A model generated the notes under the pieces. It saw only the letters and a program-made list of their open reading frames with translations, did no database searches and was not told the origin of the DNA. Shown piece by piece: positions 34,986-44,134 of a stretch of DNA of 64,000 nt (its first letter is position 1; each line of letters starts with the position of its first letter). The DNA is from Rufibacter sediminis (GTDB lineage: Bacteria; Bacteroidota; Bacteroidia; Cytophagales; Hymenobacteraceae): assembly GCF_014269285.1 (NCBI RefSeq), contig NZ_JACOAF010000044.1, forward strand, positions 370,058-434,057, given 5' to 3'. Made by a program: the position numbers and the translations under genes.

Positions 34986-35863
34986 AAACGACTTTTCTGG
35001 AAAATGACTACCTGCGCGTGGGCGTGAAAAGCCTGGGTGCCGAGCTGTGCAGCCTGGTGAAGAAAGACGCCAACCGCGAGTACCTCTGGCAAGCCGATCC
35101 GGCGTTCTGGAACCGCCATGCCCCGGTGCTGTTCCCCATTGTGGGCCGCCTGCCGCAAGACCAGTACCTACACCAGGGAAAAACCTACACCTTGCCCCAG
35201 CACGGGTTTGCGCGGGATCAGGAGTTTGCGCTGGTGGAGGAGCAGGAAAACCGCCTGGTCTACGAACTGAAAGCCACCGATGAAACCAGAAAAGTGTATC
35301 CTTTTGCCTTTGTGCTGCGCATCATTTATACCCTGCAAGCGCAGACCGTGGAAGTAACCTGGCAGGTGCGCCACGCCGGCGAGGGCGAGATGCTGTTTTC
35401 CATTGGCGCGCACCCGGCTTTCAACGTGCCCCTGCTCCCCGGCGAGGCGTTTGAGGACTATTACCTGGAGTTCTCCCAGCCGGAGCTGCTGTCCCGCTAT
35501 TTGTTGCAGGAAGGCACCGGCCTGCTGAACGGCGAAACCGAACCCGTCTTAGACAACATGGCCGTTCTCCCGCTCCGCTACGAGCACTATGAGAAAGACG
35601 CACTGGTGTTCAAAAGCTTCCGTTCCGATCGCGTCACGCTGAAGTCTGACCAGAACCCGCACTTCGTGCAGATGCAGTTCGCCAATTTCCCGTATCTGGG
35701 TATCTGGACCAAGCGGGTAGGAGCGCCTTTCCTCTGCCTGGAGCCCTGGTACGGCATTGCGGGCAGCGCCGGAGAACCCGTTGAACTCAGCGAAAAAGAA
35801 GGAATGCAGTCGCTGGGTTCCGGTGAAACGTTCGAAGCCGCCTATTCCATCACCATCGGCTAA
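34982..35863 (+). CDS. Aldose 1-epimerase family protein
   Basis: Mutarotase-like enzyme of 293 residues, LacX/YeaD-like rather than classical GalM. Sugar-binding residues are visible in AHPAFNVPL and LEPWYGIAG, with WQVRHAGEGEMLFSIGAHPAF. It interconverts alpha and beta anomers of hexoses or hexose phosphates; exact substrate uncertain. Translationally coupled to the upstream kinase by a 4-bp overlap. Confidence 0.87.
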   Translation: MKTTFLENDYLRVGVKSLGAELCSLVKKDANREYLWQADPAFWNRHAPVLFPIVGRLPQDQYLHQGKTYTLPQHGFARDQEFALVEEQENRLVYELKATDETRKVYPFAFVLRIIYTLQAQTVEVTWQVRHAGEGEMLFSIGAHPAFNVPLLPGEAFEDYYLEFSQPELLSRYLLQEGTGLLNGETEPVLDNMAVLPLRYEHYEKDALVFKSFRSDRVTLKSDQNPHFVQMQFANFPYLGIWTKRVGAPFLCLEPWYGIAGSAGEPVELSEKEGMQSLGSGETFEAAYSITIG

Positions 35864-35865
35864 GC

Positions 35866-35902
35866 GTTTTACGCCCGTTTTCTAGAAATCGACCTAGAAA
35901 AG
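35866..35902. repeat. Palindromic repeat, 37-bp degenerate
   Basis: Copy 2 bp after the epimerase stop. GTTTTACGCCCGTTTTC is intact; the right arm is altered to GAAATCGACCTAGAAAAG. Confidence 0.65.
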
Positions 35903-36103
35903 TACCTCCCAAAGCTTTCCCTTGAGAACTGGAGAAGGCAGCAATGAGGTCTCTACTGCTAGAACAGGAAAGACAAACCCGTGAAGGCGAACCCTTATCC
36001 AGAGGCGGTGGAGTTGGATACCCGCGAAAAGGAAAGTAGCTTTGCGGCCCGAGGCTGCCCCGGAATCTACCGGCAAGTCTCCCTCAGGATAACAGAAAAA
36101 ATC

Positions 36104-36313
36104 ATGGAAGTGAAAGACAGCAACGGAACTCTGCTCAACGAAGGAGATTCTGTCACAGTGATCAAAGATTTAAAGGTGAAAGGCTCCTCCACCACCATCA
36201 AGAGAGGCACGGTGGTAAAGAAAATCAGGCTAACCGATGACGCCGAAGAAATAGAAGGCCGCGTGGAGAGAACCGTCATGGTCCTGAAAACCTGCTTCCT
36301 CAAGAAAGTATAG
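36104..36313 (+). CDS. PhnA/YjdM-like small protein
   Basis: The 69 residues from ATG 36104 (MEVKDSNGTLLNEGDSV) correspond to the C-terminal SH3-like domain of YjdM/PhnA (GDSVTVIKDLKVKGSSTTIKRGTVVKKIRL, MVLKTCFLKKV). The N-terminal zinc ribbon of full-length YjdM is missing, as in many short homologues. Upstream in-frame ATG 35981 would add 41 residues with no similarity. The 'phosphonate' name is historical; function unknown. Ended by a 25-bp hairpin. Confidence 0.82.
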   Translation: MEVKDSNGTLLNEGDSVTVIKDLKVKGSSTTIKRGTVVKKIRLTDDAEEIEGRVERTVMVLKTCFLKKV

Positions 36314-36324
36314 ATTCTAATTAC

Positions 36325-36380
36325 ATATTCCCTATAACAGCAAAGGCGCCCTGGAGCGCCTTTGCTGTTATAGGGAATAT
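36325..36380. terminator. 25-bp perfect terminator hairpin
   Basis: Positions 36325-36349 and 36356-36380 are exact reverse complements (core CTATAACAGCAAAGGCGC) around a 6-nt loop, between convergent genes; it probably terminates both. Confidence 0.85.
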
Positions 36381-36400
36381 GGCGACCGCCATCCGGTTAC

Positions 36401-36826
36401 TTAAGATGCGGCTACATTGCCCTGGCTGTCCAGGGGCAGAAAGGGGTTGTAGGCCACTTCCCACAAATGACCATCCAGATCCTGGAAGTAGCCGCTGTAT
36501 CCTCCCCAGAACACTTTCTCCGGCTGTTTGACAATAGACACACCCTTGCTTTCCAGTTCCTGGAAAAGCGCATCCACTTCCTGCTCGCTCCGGAGGTTGT
36601 GCGCCAGCGTAAATCCCTTGAAACTGCTCAGCTCAAACGGAATCTGGGCATCCTTCGCCAGATCGTGGGCCTCAAACAAGGCCAGTTGAAAGCCGTTGAG
36701 CTGAAAGAACGTGATGCCTTCCTGGCTGCCAGCGGTGCGCTGCCAGTTAAATACGCGCTCATAAAAGTCGGTGGCGGCCGCCACGTTGGCTACTCCCAGG
36801 GTAATCAGGGTAATTCTAGGTTCCAT
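36401..36826 (-). CDS. VOC-family (glyoxalase-like) protein
   Basis: The 141-residue protein has the paired beta-alpha-beta VOC fold. Typical elements are ITLITLGVANVAAATDFYERVF, GITFFQLNGFQLALFE and GGYSGYFQDLDGHLWEVAYNPF. The metal-binding Glu/His of true glyoxalases is only partly preserved (E at LWEV), so the reaction is uncertain. It is convergent with the PhnA-like gene. Confidence 0.85.
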   Translation of the reverse strand: MEPRITLITLGVANVAAATDFYERVFNWQRTAGSQEGITFFQLNGFQLALFEAHDLAKDAQIPFELSSFKGFTLAHNLRSEQEVDALFQELESKGVSIVKQPEKVFWGGYSGYFQDLDGHLWEVAYNPFLPLDSQGNVAAS

Positions 36827-36859
36827 GAAGCAGAAAATATGGGTATGAGGTGAAAAATG

Positions 36860-36894
36860 GTTTTGATGTCTTTTTCGGAAAACTCCCTTGAAAC
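36860..36894. repeat. Palindromic repeat, 35 bp
   Basis: Copy 33 bp upstream of the VOC gene start. Arms GTTTTGATGTCTTTTTC and GGAAAACTCCCTTGAAAC; outer pairing weak. Confidence 0.7.
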
Positions 36895-37301
36895 GCTAGT
36901 AGAATCGTGGTGCAGCAAGCATTGCGTTCTGGCGCAGGTTCAGGAGCCGTAAGGTAATTTTACCGGGTAAGATTACAGAATTATTCCTTTCCCCGGAAGC
37001 CGATGTGCGGATAAAAGGGGAGGCCTGCAGTTACGGGGTAAGGACGATCCATCGGGCCGCGAACAGAAGTTCAGAGGCGGCGGCAGCCAGAAAGCAGCCT
37101 TTGAGGAAGTATTTTGGGTGATACAAAATTTCCTGATGGTCCAAACAAAACCGTTTATCGTCTGTTTTCCCCAAAACAGCCTCAAAACAGCAGGAGGCAA
37201 GGGGTAGGTTAAAAATGTTTAACCTCTTTTTGGTTAAATCCAATAAAAAGAAGAGTACCTTTATTTCTCATTCTTAAACACGGCGTTCTAAACGCAAGAC
37301 T
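36895..37301. other. Gene-free region with one repeat
   Basis: No gene is supported. It holds one repeat copy (37153-37188). Nearby short frames overlap it and lack coding signs. Confidence 0.5.
37153..37188. repeat. 36-bp palindromic repeat
   Basis: Copy 113 bp upstream of the 37302 gene. Right arm CAAAACAGCCTCAAAAC; left arm diverged (GTTTATCGTCTGTTTTC). Confidence 0.8.
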
Positions 37302-37736
37302 ATGCGGCGCGAATGTAAAAACTCATTCAACAAGACGTTCTACGTGGTAGAGCACAGCCAGGAGCTGGACATCGTTGATACACTGTGGTATGGCTATGCT
37401 TCTCCTACCGACTTGCGCCAGGCCATGGAAGCAGGATTAGAGGTGCTGGAGCAAACGAATTGCGCCTATAAACTGAACGACAACACGCAGTTTACCGGTC
37501 CCTGGAAAGAGGCGGTGAAATGGTTGGAAAAGGAGTGGCTGCCCCGCGCCATGAAAGCCGGTCTGTGCTGCCTGGCCCATGTGGCCAACGCAGATTCCCT
37601 GGCCGAGGAAAGTGGCAAAGCCATGGAGATAAGTTTGATCGGCCGGAAATTGATTTACCGGATGTTCCATTCCCGAACCGAGGCGTTGGCCTGGCTCAAG
37701 ACCTGTCAGGTGGAAAAAGTCTGTGTGGAGCAGTAG
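37302..37736 (+). CDS. STAS/SEC14-like domain protein
   Basis: The 144 residues resemble the STAS/SpoIIAA-like domain proteins common in Bacteroidota: a central segment YKLNDNTQFTGPWKEAVKWLEKEWLPRAMKAGL and a closing FHSRTEALAWL. There are no membrane helices. Such proteins are thought to bind small or protein ligands; role not known. Single gene upstream of the repeat at 37763. Confidence 0.7.
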   Translation: MRRECKNSFNKTFYVVEHSQELDIVDTLWYGYASPTDLRQAMEAGLEVLEQTNCAYKLNDNTQFTGPWKEAVKWLEKEWLPRAMKAGLCCLAHVANADSLAEESGKAMEISLIGRKLIYRMFHSRTEALAWLKTCQVEKVCVEQ

Positions 37737-37762
37737 CCTTTCTCGAGCTCCCAGGCCGAAGG

Positions 37763-37798
37763 GTTTTCCGGGCGTTTTCCGCAAAACAGGCCAAAAAC
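37763..37798. repeat. 36-bp palindromic repeat
   Basis: Copy 27 bp after the STAS/SEC14-like gene. Arms: GTTTTCCGGGCGTTTTC and CAAAACAGGCCAAAAAC. Confidence 0.78.
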
Positions 37799-37985
37799 AC
37801 CGCGCGGCCGTTGGGTTTGCGCGGCTTCTGTGATCATCCTGGTGAAGCTGTTCTCTATCTGAAAACCTGATTACGTAGGCCAATTCAGTTCTCCGCTGTT
37901 GGTTTCTTTACCTATTCTGATGAAAAGCTTGTGCTGAATGGGTGACGTATAGTGACACCAAAAAGCAGAAGCTGACGCTTGAAAC

Positions 37986-38498
37986 TTAGCGCTTTGATTT
38001 GGCGGCCTGGGCGGCTTTGAGGTCGCAGTTCTCTTTGCGGCGGGTGTCTGAGATGGTGAAGATTTTCCAGCCCTCGGGGCTGCGGTACAGCTGGAAGGCA
38101 TCTACGCCGCAGTGGCTGAAGGTGTCTCCCACGTAAAAGGCGTACTCGCACCAGAGGGTAGCCAGATCACCGTCGATGTTCACTTTCACGTCCCAGATGC
38201 GCTCATCCAGGACCTGCGGATGGTGTTGGCCAATCATCTCCACAAACTTGTTCATGGGCGTTTCGCGGGGCAGGATCTTGCCGTCTTTCCCGGCACCCAC
38301 CGACATCAGGCGGGCGTTGTCCGCCAGCACCGACCGCGCCATGGTGCTGTCGCTTGTCCGCATGGCGTCAAAGAAACGCACCACGGCCGCCTCTACCGCC
38401 TTGGCATCCGCTGACGGGGCAGGCGCTGCTTTCCTGGTTTGGGCGAAAGTGGCCCCGGTCATCAGCAGATAAAACGCAAGCAGGAGAAATGGACGCAT
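37986..38498 (-). CDS. Exported NTF2-like (DUF4440) protein
   Basis: The 170-residue protein starts with a signal peptide (FLLLAFYLLMTGATFAQ) followed by a nuclear-transport-factor-2 fold: helices with VEAAVVRFFDAMRTSDSTMARSVL, then strands WDVKVNIDGDLATLWCEYAFYVG and GWKIFTISDTRRKENC. Members of this group are mostly of unknown function; some are small-molecule enzymes. Single gene. Confidence 0.82.
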   Translation of the reverse strand: MRPFLLLAFYLLMTGATFAQTRKAAPAPSADAKAVEAAVVRFFDAMRTSDSTMARSVLADNARLMSVGAGKDGKILPRETPMNKFVEMIGQHHPQVLDERIWDVKVNIDGDLATLWCEYAFYVGDTFSHCGVDAFQLYRSPEGWKIFTISDTRRKENCDLKAAQAAKSKR

Positions 38499-38507
38499 AG
38501 AGTTTCG

Positions 38508-38543
38508 GTTTTGGGGCTGTTTTCTGGAAAAGGTCTGTGAAAC
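38508..38543. repeat. 36-bp palindromic repeat
   Basis: Copy 9 bp upstream of the NTF2-like gene start, overlapping its likely 5' leader. Arms: GTTTTGGGGCTGTTTTC and GAAAAGGTCTGTGAAAC. Confidence 0.8.
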
Positions 38544-38584
38544 GGCTGCGGTCTCTCAGAGGTAGAATTAAGCTGGAAGTTGGC

Positions 38585-39190
38585 TTAGATCAGGATCAAG
38601 CGGTCCTGGAGCAGGGCCCGGAGTTCGGGCGGAAGCCCAAAGTGGGTGTCCATGAAATCGTCCAGAATCTGGCGGGTATGCGCGGAGAGGCATTCCTGAA
38701 TCTCCTCCATCGCCTCGCCGCTGATCATGTACGGCATGTAGGTGTAGAACAGGTCTGCCCCGCCGCATTGCGCGAAAATCTGGTACTCTCTGCAAGCCGA
38801 ACGCGGGGTGCCGTGCACGATGCAGTGCGAAAGCCAGTTGTCCAGATTCAAAGGATCGGGCAGGGAGAGCAGGGCCTCGCGGCGGGCCACAAAATCCACG
38901 CGCTGCGCAAAGTAGGCGTTGATCTGTCGCTTCGATTCCTCTGATAACTCATTGCGTAGCTGCTGGGCGCAGTTCAGGCACATGGCGTATTCAAAGACCA
39001 CATCCCGGAGGCCGGCCTGGGGGTACACGCGCACGGCTTTCTCCACCAGGTAATTCACGCCTTCTTGCAGCAGCTGGCAGTTACAGGCGATGCAGGATTG
39101 GAACGGTTCGCCGGAGGCCTCTGAGTGAAGTTCTCTGGGAAGCGGCTCAAATTCATGTTCGAGGTGAATAGGAGGTAAATCCATGGGCAA
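38585..39190 (-). CDS. Hypothetical protein with Cys pairs
   Basis: Unrecognised, 201 residues. Cysteine pairs CIACNC (about 33-38) and CLNC (about 92-95) could form a zinc or iron site; a further cluster is CIVHGTPRSAC and QCGG. No signal peptide or membrane helix. Mostly helical. Start may be at ATG 39190 or two codons later. Flanked on both sides by palindromic repeats. Confidence 0.65.
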   Translation of the reverse strand: MPMDLPPIHLEHEFEPLPRELHSEASGEPFQSCIACNCQLLQEGVNYLVEKAVRVYPQAGLRDVVFEYAMCLNCAQQLRNELSEESKRQINAYFAQRVDFVARREALLSLPDPLNLDNWLSHCIVHGTPRSACREYQIFAQCGGADLFYTYMPYMISGEAMEEIQECLSAHTRQILDDFMDTHFGLPPELRALLQDRLILI

Positions 39191-39249
39191 AGGTGATCAG
39201 AATACGACAAGGCACCTAAGTTACACTTTTGTCTTAAATGCAAGTGCTT

Positions 39250-39285
39250 GTTTTGAAGGTGTTTTCTGAAAAGTACCCCTAAAAC
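39250..39285. repeat. 36-bp palindromic repeat
   Basis: Copy upstream of the Cys-pair gene. Arms GTTTTGAAGGTGTTTTC and GAAAAGTACCCCTAAAAC. Confidence 0.8.
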
Positions 39286-39368
39286 AGCAAACGGGTGGTG
39301 GTGCAAATGGGCGAGTTGGGTGAGGATATCGTTGAAAATGCAGCTCAGTCAAGACAAGGGGCAAATCC

Positions 39369-39404
39369 GTTTTAGGCCTGTTTTCCGGATTTCGGGGGTA
39401 AAAC
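39369..39404. repeat. 36-bp palindromic repeat, changed centre
   Basis: Left arm is an exact consensus (GTTTTAGGCCTGTTTTC) and outer CCGTTTTA/TAAAACGG pair, but the inner A-tract became GGATTTCGG. Confidence 0.8.
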
Positions 39405-39547
39405 GGAATGGGCCGCTATGCTCACGGAAAGGAAAAGCGGCGGGCCGGATTTTTCTACAGCGAAAGCATGAATTCTCTCTGTAGTTCTAGGGAGGGCTGA
39501 TGCCAATGGAAAATTTCTCATCTTTGGCGTAGTTAAACACCTTTGCT

Positions 39548-40498
39548 ATGACACGTACCCGTCTCCCCTTGCTTTTTCCGTTTGTACTGGCCCTGGCGCT
39601 GGTTTCCTGCTCCACCAATCCGTACGCCACCACCAACAAAGTCTACAAGAAACAGGCGAAAGCCTTCGCCAAAACCCTGCGCACCACTCCCGTGACCAAT
39701 AAAGGAGAAGACAGCCTGCGGCAGGGAGACCAATGGGTAGGCACCACCAATTTCAGCATGCGCAAACCCAACTACGTGGTCATTCACCACACGGCGCAGA
39801 ACTCCACGGAGCAGACCTTGAAGACGTTCACCATGCCCAAAACGCAGGTGAGCGCCCACTACGTGATTGGCCGAGACGGCAAGGTGTACCACATGCTCTC
39901 CGATTACCTGCGGGCCTGGCACGGCGGCTCAGGCAAATGGGGCAACACCACCGACCTGAATTCCTCGTCCATCGGTATTGAGCTGGACAACAACGGTGCG
40001 GAGCCTTTCGCCGAGGAGCAGATCAACAGCCTTCTCCAAGTATTGGCCATCCTGAAGAAAACCCACGGCATCCCTACGGCCAACTTCATCGGTCACTCAG
40101 ACATTGCGCCCTCCCGGAAAGTAGATCCCAACCCCACCTTCCCCTGGAAGCAGCTGGCCCAAGCGGGTTACGGGATCTGGTATGACGAGGAAGCCGTGCG
40201 CAACTCGGTGTTCGAGTCGGTAGTACCGCCTTTTCAGGATTCTGCCGCCACAGCGGGCGTAGACAGTGCCGCGGTGCGGGTAACGCCGCTACCAACTCCG
40301 GCAGCAGTAGTGGCGGTAGATACCATTCCGGCTTCGTTTCAGCCCAAAGACGCCCTCCGGATCATCGGGTTTGATGTGTCCAACCTGGAGGCGGCTACCA
40401 AGGCGTTCAAGCTGCACTTCATCCAGAAAGAAGTCAACGGCATTCTCACCGATGACGACAAGAAGGTTTTGTATCATCTTTACAAAAAGAGCCTCTAA
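39548..40498 (+). CDS. N-acetylmuramoyl-L-alanine amidase, AmiD-like lipoprotein
   Basis: Cleaves the amide bond between muramic acid and the stem peptide. The 316 residues start with a lipoprotein signal (FVLALALVSCST, Cys21). The Amidase_2 domain has zinc-site residues in YVVIHHTAQNST and HSDIAPSRKVDPNPTFPW. A C-terminal segment after about 260 (FKLHFIQKEVNGILTDDDKKVLYHLY) looks like a peptidoglycan-binding helical motif, matching AmiD architecture. Probably an outer-membrane lipoprotein in wall recycling. Confidence 0.9.
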   Translation: MTRTRLPLLFPFVLALALVSCSTNPYATTNKVYKKQAKAFAKTLRTTPVTNKGEDSLRQGDQWVGTTNFSMRKPNYVVIHHTAQNSTEQTLKTFTMPKTQVSAHYVIGRDGKVYHMLSDYLRAWHGGSGKWGNTTDLNSSSIGIELDNNGAEPFAEEQINSLLQVLAILKKTHGIPTANFIGHSDIAPSRKVDPNPTFPWKQLAQAGYGIWYDEEAVRNSVFESVVPPFQDSAATAGVDSAAVRVTPLPTPAAVVAVDTIPASFQPKDALRIIGFDVSNLEAATKAFKLHFIQKEVNGILTDDDKKVLYHLYKKSL

Positions 40499-40567
40499 AC
40501 GCCTATCCGCATTCTTGAAGTCAAAGCATCAGTTCTCGTTCCCAAATGTCTGTCTGCATTCGTGAAT

Positions 40568-40719
40568 GTCCCCCCTTGAAGGGGGATGATTTCTCCTGCT
40601 GATTATTGCGTTCCCAGAAACTAGCAGGGCAATCCTCTGTGGTTGCCTTTGCTCTGTTGGAGAGGTTAAACGGTTCTTCATGCGTCTTGTCATCCCCCTA
40701 CCCCCTTCAAAGGGGGACC
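40568..40719. mobile_element. MITE-like element with CCCCCTT ends
   Basis: GTCCCCCCTTGAAGGGGGAT at 40568 and, on the other strand, GTCCCCCTTTGAAGGGGG followed by TAGGGGGATGA ending near 40691 form inverted ends about 150 bp apart. The interior has no ORF. The same wording recurs at 59409 (CCCCTCCTCGGAGGGG then TAGGGG). Looks like a small non-autonomous element or REP cluster. Confidence 0.5.
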
Positions 40720-40815
40720 AAATAGAAAGCATTTAACGCTTGGGACTGAAACTATACTTAAAGAACGTTCTTTTCCTAGCTTGTAAGCGTGCGTACTTCC
40801 CCACAGATTCCTTCC

Positions 40816-40850
40816 GTTTTGAGCCTGTTTTCAGAAAAGGGGCCGTAAAC
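40816..40850. repeat. Palindromic repeat, 35 bp
   Basis: Copy 86 bp upstream of the PBP1A start. Arms: GTTTTGAGCCTGTTTTC and GAAAAGGGGCCGTAAAC. Confidence 0.8.
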
Positions 40851-40935
40851 CGATGCACAACTTCGGGAAACCCAACACTTTCCCGTAACTTTAAGCGTTT
40901 TTGAGAAAGCGGGTTCTGTGCCCGTGACTAGCCGC

Positions 40936-43260
40936 ATGCCAGAAAGTAAGAAGATAGCTCCCCCACGTACCAAATACCATAAATGGATCAGAAATCTCTG
41001 GAAGCTCTTTGTCTTCGGGGGACTTTTCGTTATCCTTTATTTCGTTTCCGTGGACCTGAACCTGTTCTACCTGTTTGGGGAATCGCCGGGCCTGGATGAC
41101 CTGGAAAACCCCCGGAACAACCTGCCCTCGGAGATCTACACCTCAGACGGGCTGCTGGTGGGGCGTTACTTCCGCGAGAACCGCGACCTAGTACCGTATG
41201 ACAGCATCGCGCCGGTGATGGTCAAAGCCTTGGTAGCTACCGAGGATGAACGGTTCTACGAGCACCAGGGCATTGACCCCATCTCGGTGCTGGCGGCCGT
41301 GAAAGACAACCTGAAAGGCGATTCGCGCGGAGCCTCCACACTTACGCAGCAGTTAGCCAAAAACCTCTATAAAACGCGTACCAAGAACACCAAAGGCATT
41401 TTGGGACACGTGCCGCTGCTGTCTACCGTGGTGGCCAAAACCAAGGAGTGGAACACCTCCATTAAGCTGGAGCAGCGCTACACCAAAGACGAGATTCTGG
41501 GTATGTACCTGAACACCGTGGATTTCGGGAGCAACGCTTTCGGGATCAAAGTGGCCGCCAAAACCTTCTTCAGCACCACGCCAGACAAACTGAAACCTGA
41601 GGAAGCCGCCATGCTGGTGGGCGTCCTGAAAGCGCCTACCACCTACAACCCGCGTTTCAACCCCAAAAACGCGCTGGCCCGCCGGAATGTGGTGTTGCAG
41701 CAGATGGCCCGTAACCAGGTGATCACCGCCGCCCAAGCCGATTCCCTGACCCAACTCCCCATCGACCTGAAGTACCACGTGGAGCAGCACCTGGACGGCG
41801 TGCCCGCCTATTACCGCCAGACGGTGAACGAGATTGTGCGCAAGTGGGCCGAGGAGCGCGAGCTGGACATTTACGCCGATGGCCTCAAAATCTACCTCAC
41901 CATTGACTCCCGCATGCAACGCCTCGCGGAGGAAGCCCTGCACGAGAAGATGAAGAGCCTGCAGAACCGGTTTGAGGGCCACTGGCGCGGGAAAAACCCG
42001 TGGGTGGATGATCAGAACAAAGAGATTCCGGGATTCATTGAGAATGCCATCAAACGCACCAGCGTTTACCAGTCGCTCAAAAACAAGTACGGGTCAGACA
42101 CCGCCGCCATCAACGCGGCCCTGAACACGCCCAAGAAGATGACCGTTTTCAGCTGGAAAGGCCCCAAGGAAATGACCATGAGCTCCATGGACTCGCTGCG
42201 GTACTACAAACGGTTTCTGCGCGCCGGTATGATGACCATGGACCCGTTCACCGGCCAAATCAAAGCCTGGGTGGGCGGTATTGACTACGAGAACTTCAAG
42301 TATGACCACGTGAAGCAGGCCAAGCGCCAGCCGGGTTCCACGTTTAAGCCGTTTGTGTACGCCGCCGCCATTGACGGAGGCTACTCGCCCTGTGACAAGA
42401 TCCAGGACAAGCGCGTCACCATCAAGTACGTGGAGAACGGCAAGCCGATGGAGTGGACACCGCATAACGCCAGTTATTCCATCTCGGGCAGTAACATGAC
42501 TTTGCGACACGCCATGGGCCGTTCCATCAACACCGTGACCGCGCAGTTGACCGAGGCCATCGGGTGGGATACCGTCCGCAAATTCGCCCGGCAGTTGGGT
42601 ATCACCAGTCCGCTGGAGGCGGTGCCGTCCATCGGGTTGGGTTCGTCAGACGTGAGTATCTATGAGATGGTGAACGCCTATAGCACCTTCGTGAACAACG
42701 GCTTCCTGAACAAGCCCATGCTGGTGATGCGCATAGAAGACCGCAACGGCAACGTGGTGGAGCAGTTCAATCCGCAGCAGAAACGCGTGATCTCCGAGGA
42801 AACCGCTTTCCTGATGGTGCACATGCTCAAAGGAACCATGGAAGAGCCTGGCGGTACCTCACAGGCCCTGTGGGAATACGATCTCTGGAAGAAAGGCAAC
42901 CAGATTGGCGGCAAGACTGGCACCACCTCCAACCACTCAGACGGCTGGTACATGGGCGTGACGAAGGACCTGGTGACTGGCGTGTGGGTAGGAGGCGAAG
43001 ACCGCAGCATCCACTTCCGGACCTCGTCTACCGGTGAGGGTTCTAAGACGGCCCTGCCTATTTTCGGGCGGTTTATGGAAAAGGTATACAAAGACCCAAG
43101 CCTGGGCATTAAGTTGGGCGTTTTCCCGAAACCCAAGGTCAAGATCAACAAGCCCTATAACTGTGTCACAGTAGTGCCTCGCCGGCCGAAGGTGCAGGAC
43201 TCAACCGCCGTAGATACCATGCTGGAGCAGATGAATGACAGTATTTCTTCTCAGTTCTAA
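40936..43260 (+). CDS. Penicillin-binding protein 1A
   Basis: Bifunctional peptidoglycan synthase. 774 residues from ATG 40936 (a GTG at 40918 adds six). Order: short cytoplasmic tail, one membrane helix (about 21-45), GT51 glycosyltransferase with ATEDERFYEHQGIDP and RGASTLTQQLAKNLY, then transpeptidase with SxxK (GSTFKPFVYAAA), SxN (GRSINTVTAQ) and KTG (GGKTGTTSNHSDGW). Loop segments with LDGVPAYYRQTVNEIVRKWAE are typical of Bacteroidota PBP1A. Ended by a terminator at 43306. Confidence 0.95.
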   Translation: MPESKKIAPPRTKYHKWIRNLWKLFVFGGLFVILYFVSVDLNLFYLFGESPGLDDLENPRNNLPSEIYTSDGLLVGRYFRENRDLVPYDSIAPVMVKALVATEDERFYEHQGIDPISVLAAVKDNLKGDSRGASTLTQQLAKNLYKTRTKNTKGILGHVPLLSTVVAKTKEWNTSIKLEQRYTKDEILGMYLNTVDFGSNAFGIKVAAKTFFSTTPDKLKPEEAAMLVGVLKAPTTYNPRFNPKNALARRNVVLQQMARNQVITAAQADSLTQLPIDLKYHVEQHLDGVPAYYRQTVNEIVRKWAEERELDIYADGLKIYLTIDSRMQRLAEEALHEKMKSLQNRFEGHWRGKNPWVDDQNKEIPGFIENAIKRTSVYQSLKNKYGSDTAAINAALNTPKKMTVFSWKGPKEMTMSSMDSLRYYKRFLRAGMMTMDPFTGQIKAWVGGIDYENFKYDHVKQAKRQPGSTFKPFVYAAAIDGGYSPCDKIQDKRVTIKYVENGKPMEWTPHNASYSISGSNMTLRHAMGRSINTVTAQLTEAIGWDTVRKFARQLGITSPLEAVPSIGLGSSDVSIYEMVNAYSTFVNNGFLNKPMLVMRIEDRNGNVVEQFNPQQKRVISEETAFLMVHMLKGTMEEPGGTSQALWEYDLWKKGNQIGGKTGTTSNHSDGWYMGVTKDLVTGVWVGGEDRSIHFRTSSTGEGSKTALPIFGRFMEKVYKDPSLGIKLGVFPKPKVKINKPYNCVTVVPRRPKVQDSTAVDTMLEQMNDSISSQF

Positions 43261-43305
43261 CCTGATGAACCCAGCGTACAGAAACTAAACGTCCACGCGC
43301 GTTTT

Positions 43306-43359
43306 AAGCCCCAATTGGGAAAGCAAAGGCAAAAACAGCCATGCTCCCAGTTGGGGCTT
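43306..43359 (+). terminator. Terminator after PBP1A
   Basis: Stem AAGCCCCAATTGGGA (43306-43320) and TCCCAGTTGGGGCTT (43345-43359), one G-T pair, followed by TTTTTG; 24-nt loop. Confidence 0.82.
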
Positions 43360-43951
43360 TTTGTTTCTGTAACGCCTTACAAATGGGTGCAGAATGAAAA
43401 GCTTTTCTTGTCTCTGCCTTTTGCTCGTTCTTGGGTCAACTGTTCTGCAAAGGTTGGAATGCCGTAAGCGAGCAATCCGCTGGCTGTTCTCGTTTAGAAT
43501 GACATCTGTGGATGCTGCTTCAGAGGAACCCCTTTCTTCTCTGGTCTGTCGGTCTTGGGGCAGAATGCAGTGTTTTGGCCTCGGCTAATCCAATTTCCGC
43601 AATCAGCCGCGGATTCAGCCGAAATAGGAGATTTTCTCTCCTTCGGTTCTGCGATTTTACACAGCATTTTTTGTCCTGTTTTTACTTAAAACAGAGAAGT
43701 AGCATTTCTCAAATAAGCACTCTGAAAAGCGCTTTCTTGCCTTGTTGTGCCGTGAAAGTAACTTACATAGGGCGGGTGAGATGTAAATTATTGAAAATCA
43801 ACTGGAAGGGTAAAGTTCTGATAGTGTTTTTAGTTGTAATCTTAAGTGAATAGAGTACCACTTTCTTTTCTGTGAACTTTCTAAGATTTAGGTATAATTT
43901 ACATATAATTATCTGTTTTTCAATTGTTTATATGTTTGTGCTCTATAGTTG
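43360..43951. other. Intergenic region, PBP1A / AT-rich island
   Basis: No gene supported; several short frames overlap. A decayed palindromic repeat (TCCTGTTTTTACTTAAAACAG) is near 43676. AT-rich from about 43840 on. Confidence 0.45.
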
Positions 43952-44134
43952 ATGGAAAAGTTATATAAAGGGAAAAGTATAATTCTTGAACAATTTCATA
44001 GGTATGGTATTTATTTACAACTATTTAAGGATGAGTTTTGGGAGGTGAGTTTTACTTCGGGTTCTTGGAAAAATAAATCTGCTGCTACGTACTACCTGAA
44101 TAAAAGGTTTAAATTCTTTATATATGCTTATTAA
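43952..44134 (+). CDS. Small hypothetical protein in AT-rich island
   Basis: A 60-residue frame from ATG 43952 (preceded in frame by TTG). The peptide is basic and aromatic-rich (LYKGKSIILEQFHRYGIYLQLFKDEFWEVSF). It resembles no family I recognise. The strongly AT-rich base composition here differs from the surroundings, so this may be acquired DNA or spurious. Low confidence. Confidence 0.35.
   Translation: MEKLYKGKSIILEQFHRYGIYLQLFKDEFWEVSFTSGSWKNKSAATYYLNKRFKFFIYAY

Larger units (their letters stand above)
39191..39547. other. Gene-free region with two repeats
   Basis: Contains palindromic repeats at 39250 and 39369 and the upstream region of the amidase gene. No gene or terminator seen. 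Confidence 0.5.
40499..40935. other. Intergenic region with GC-rich inverted repeats
   Basis: Contains the CCCCC-type element at 40568-40719 and a palindromic repeat at 40816. No gene or terminator is supported. Confidence 0.55.

Noticed and set aside
36973-37243. Short minus-strand frames upstream of 37302
   Set aside because: They include a palindromic repeat in their reading frame and show no conserved features.
43394-43853. Short frames downstream of PBP1A
   Set aside because: Overlapping frames with no motif and a decayed repeat between them.
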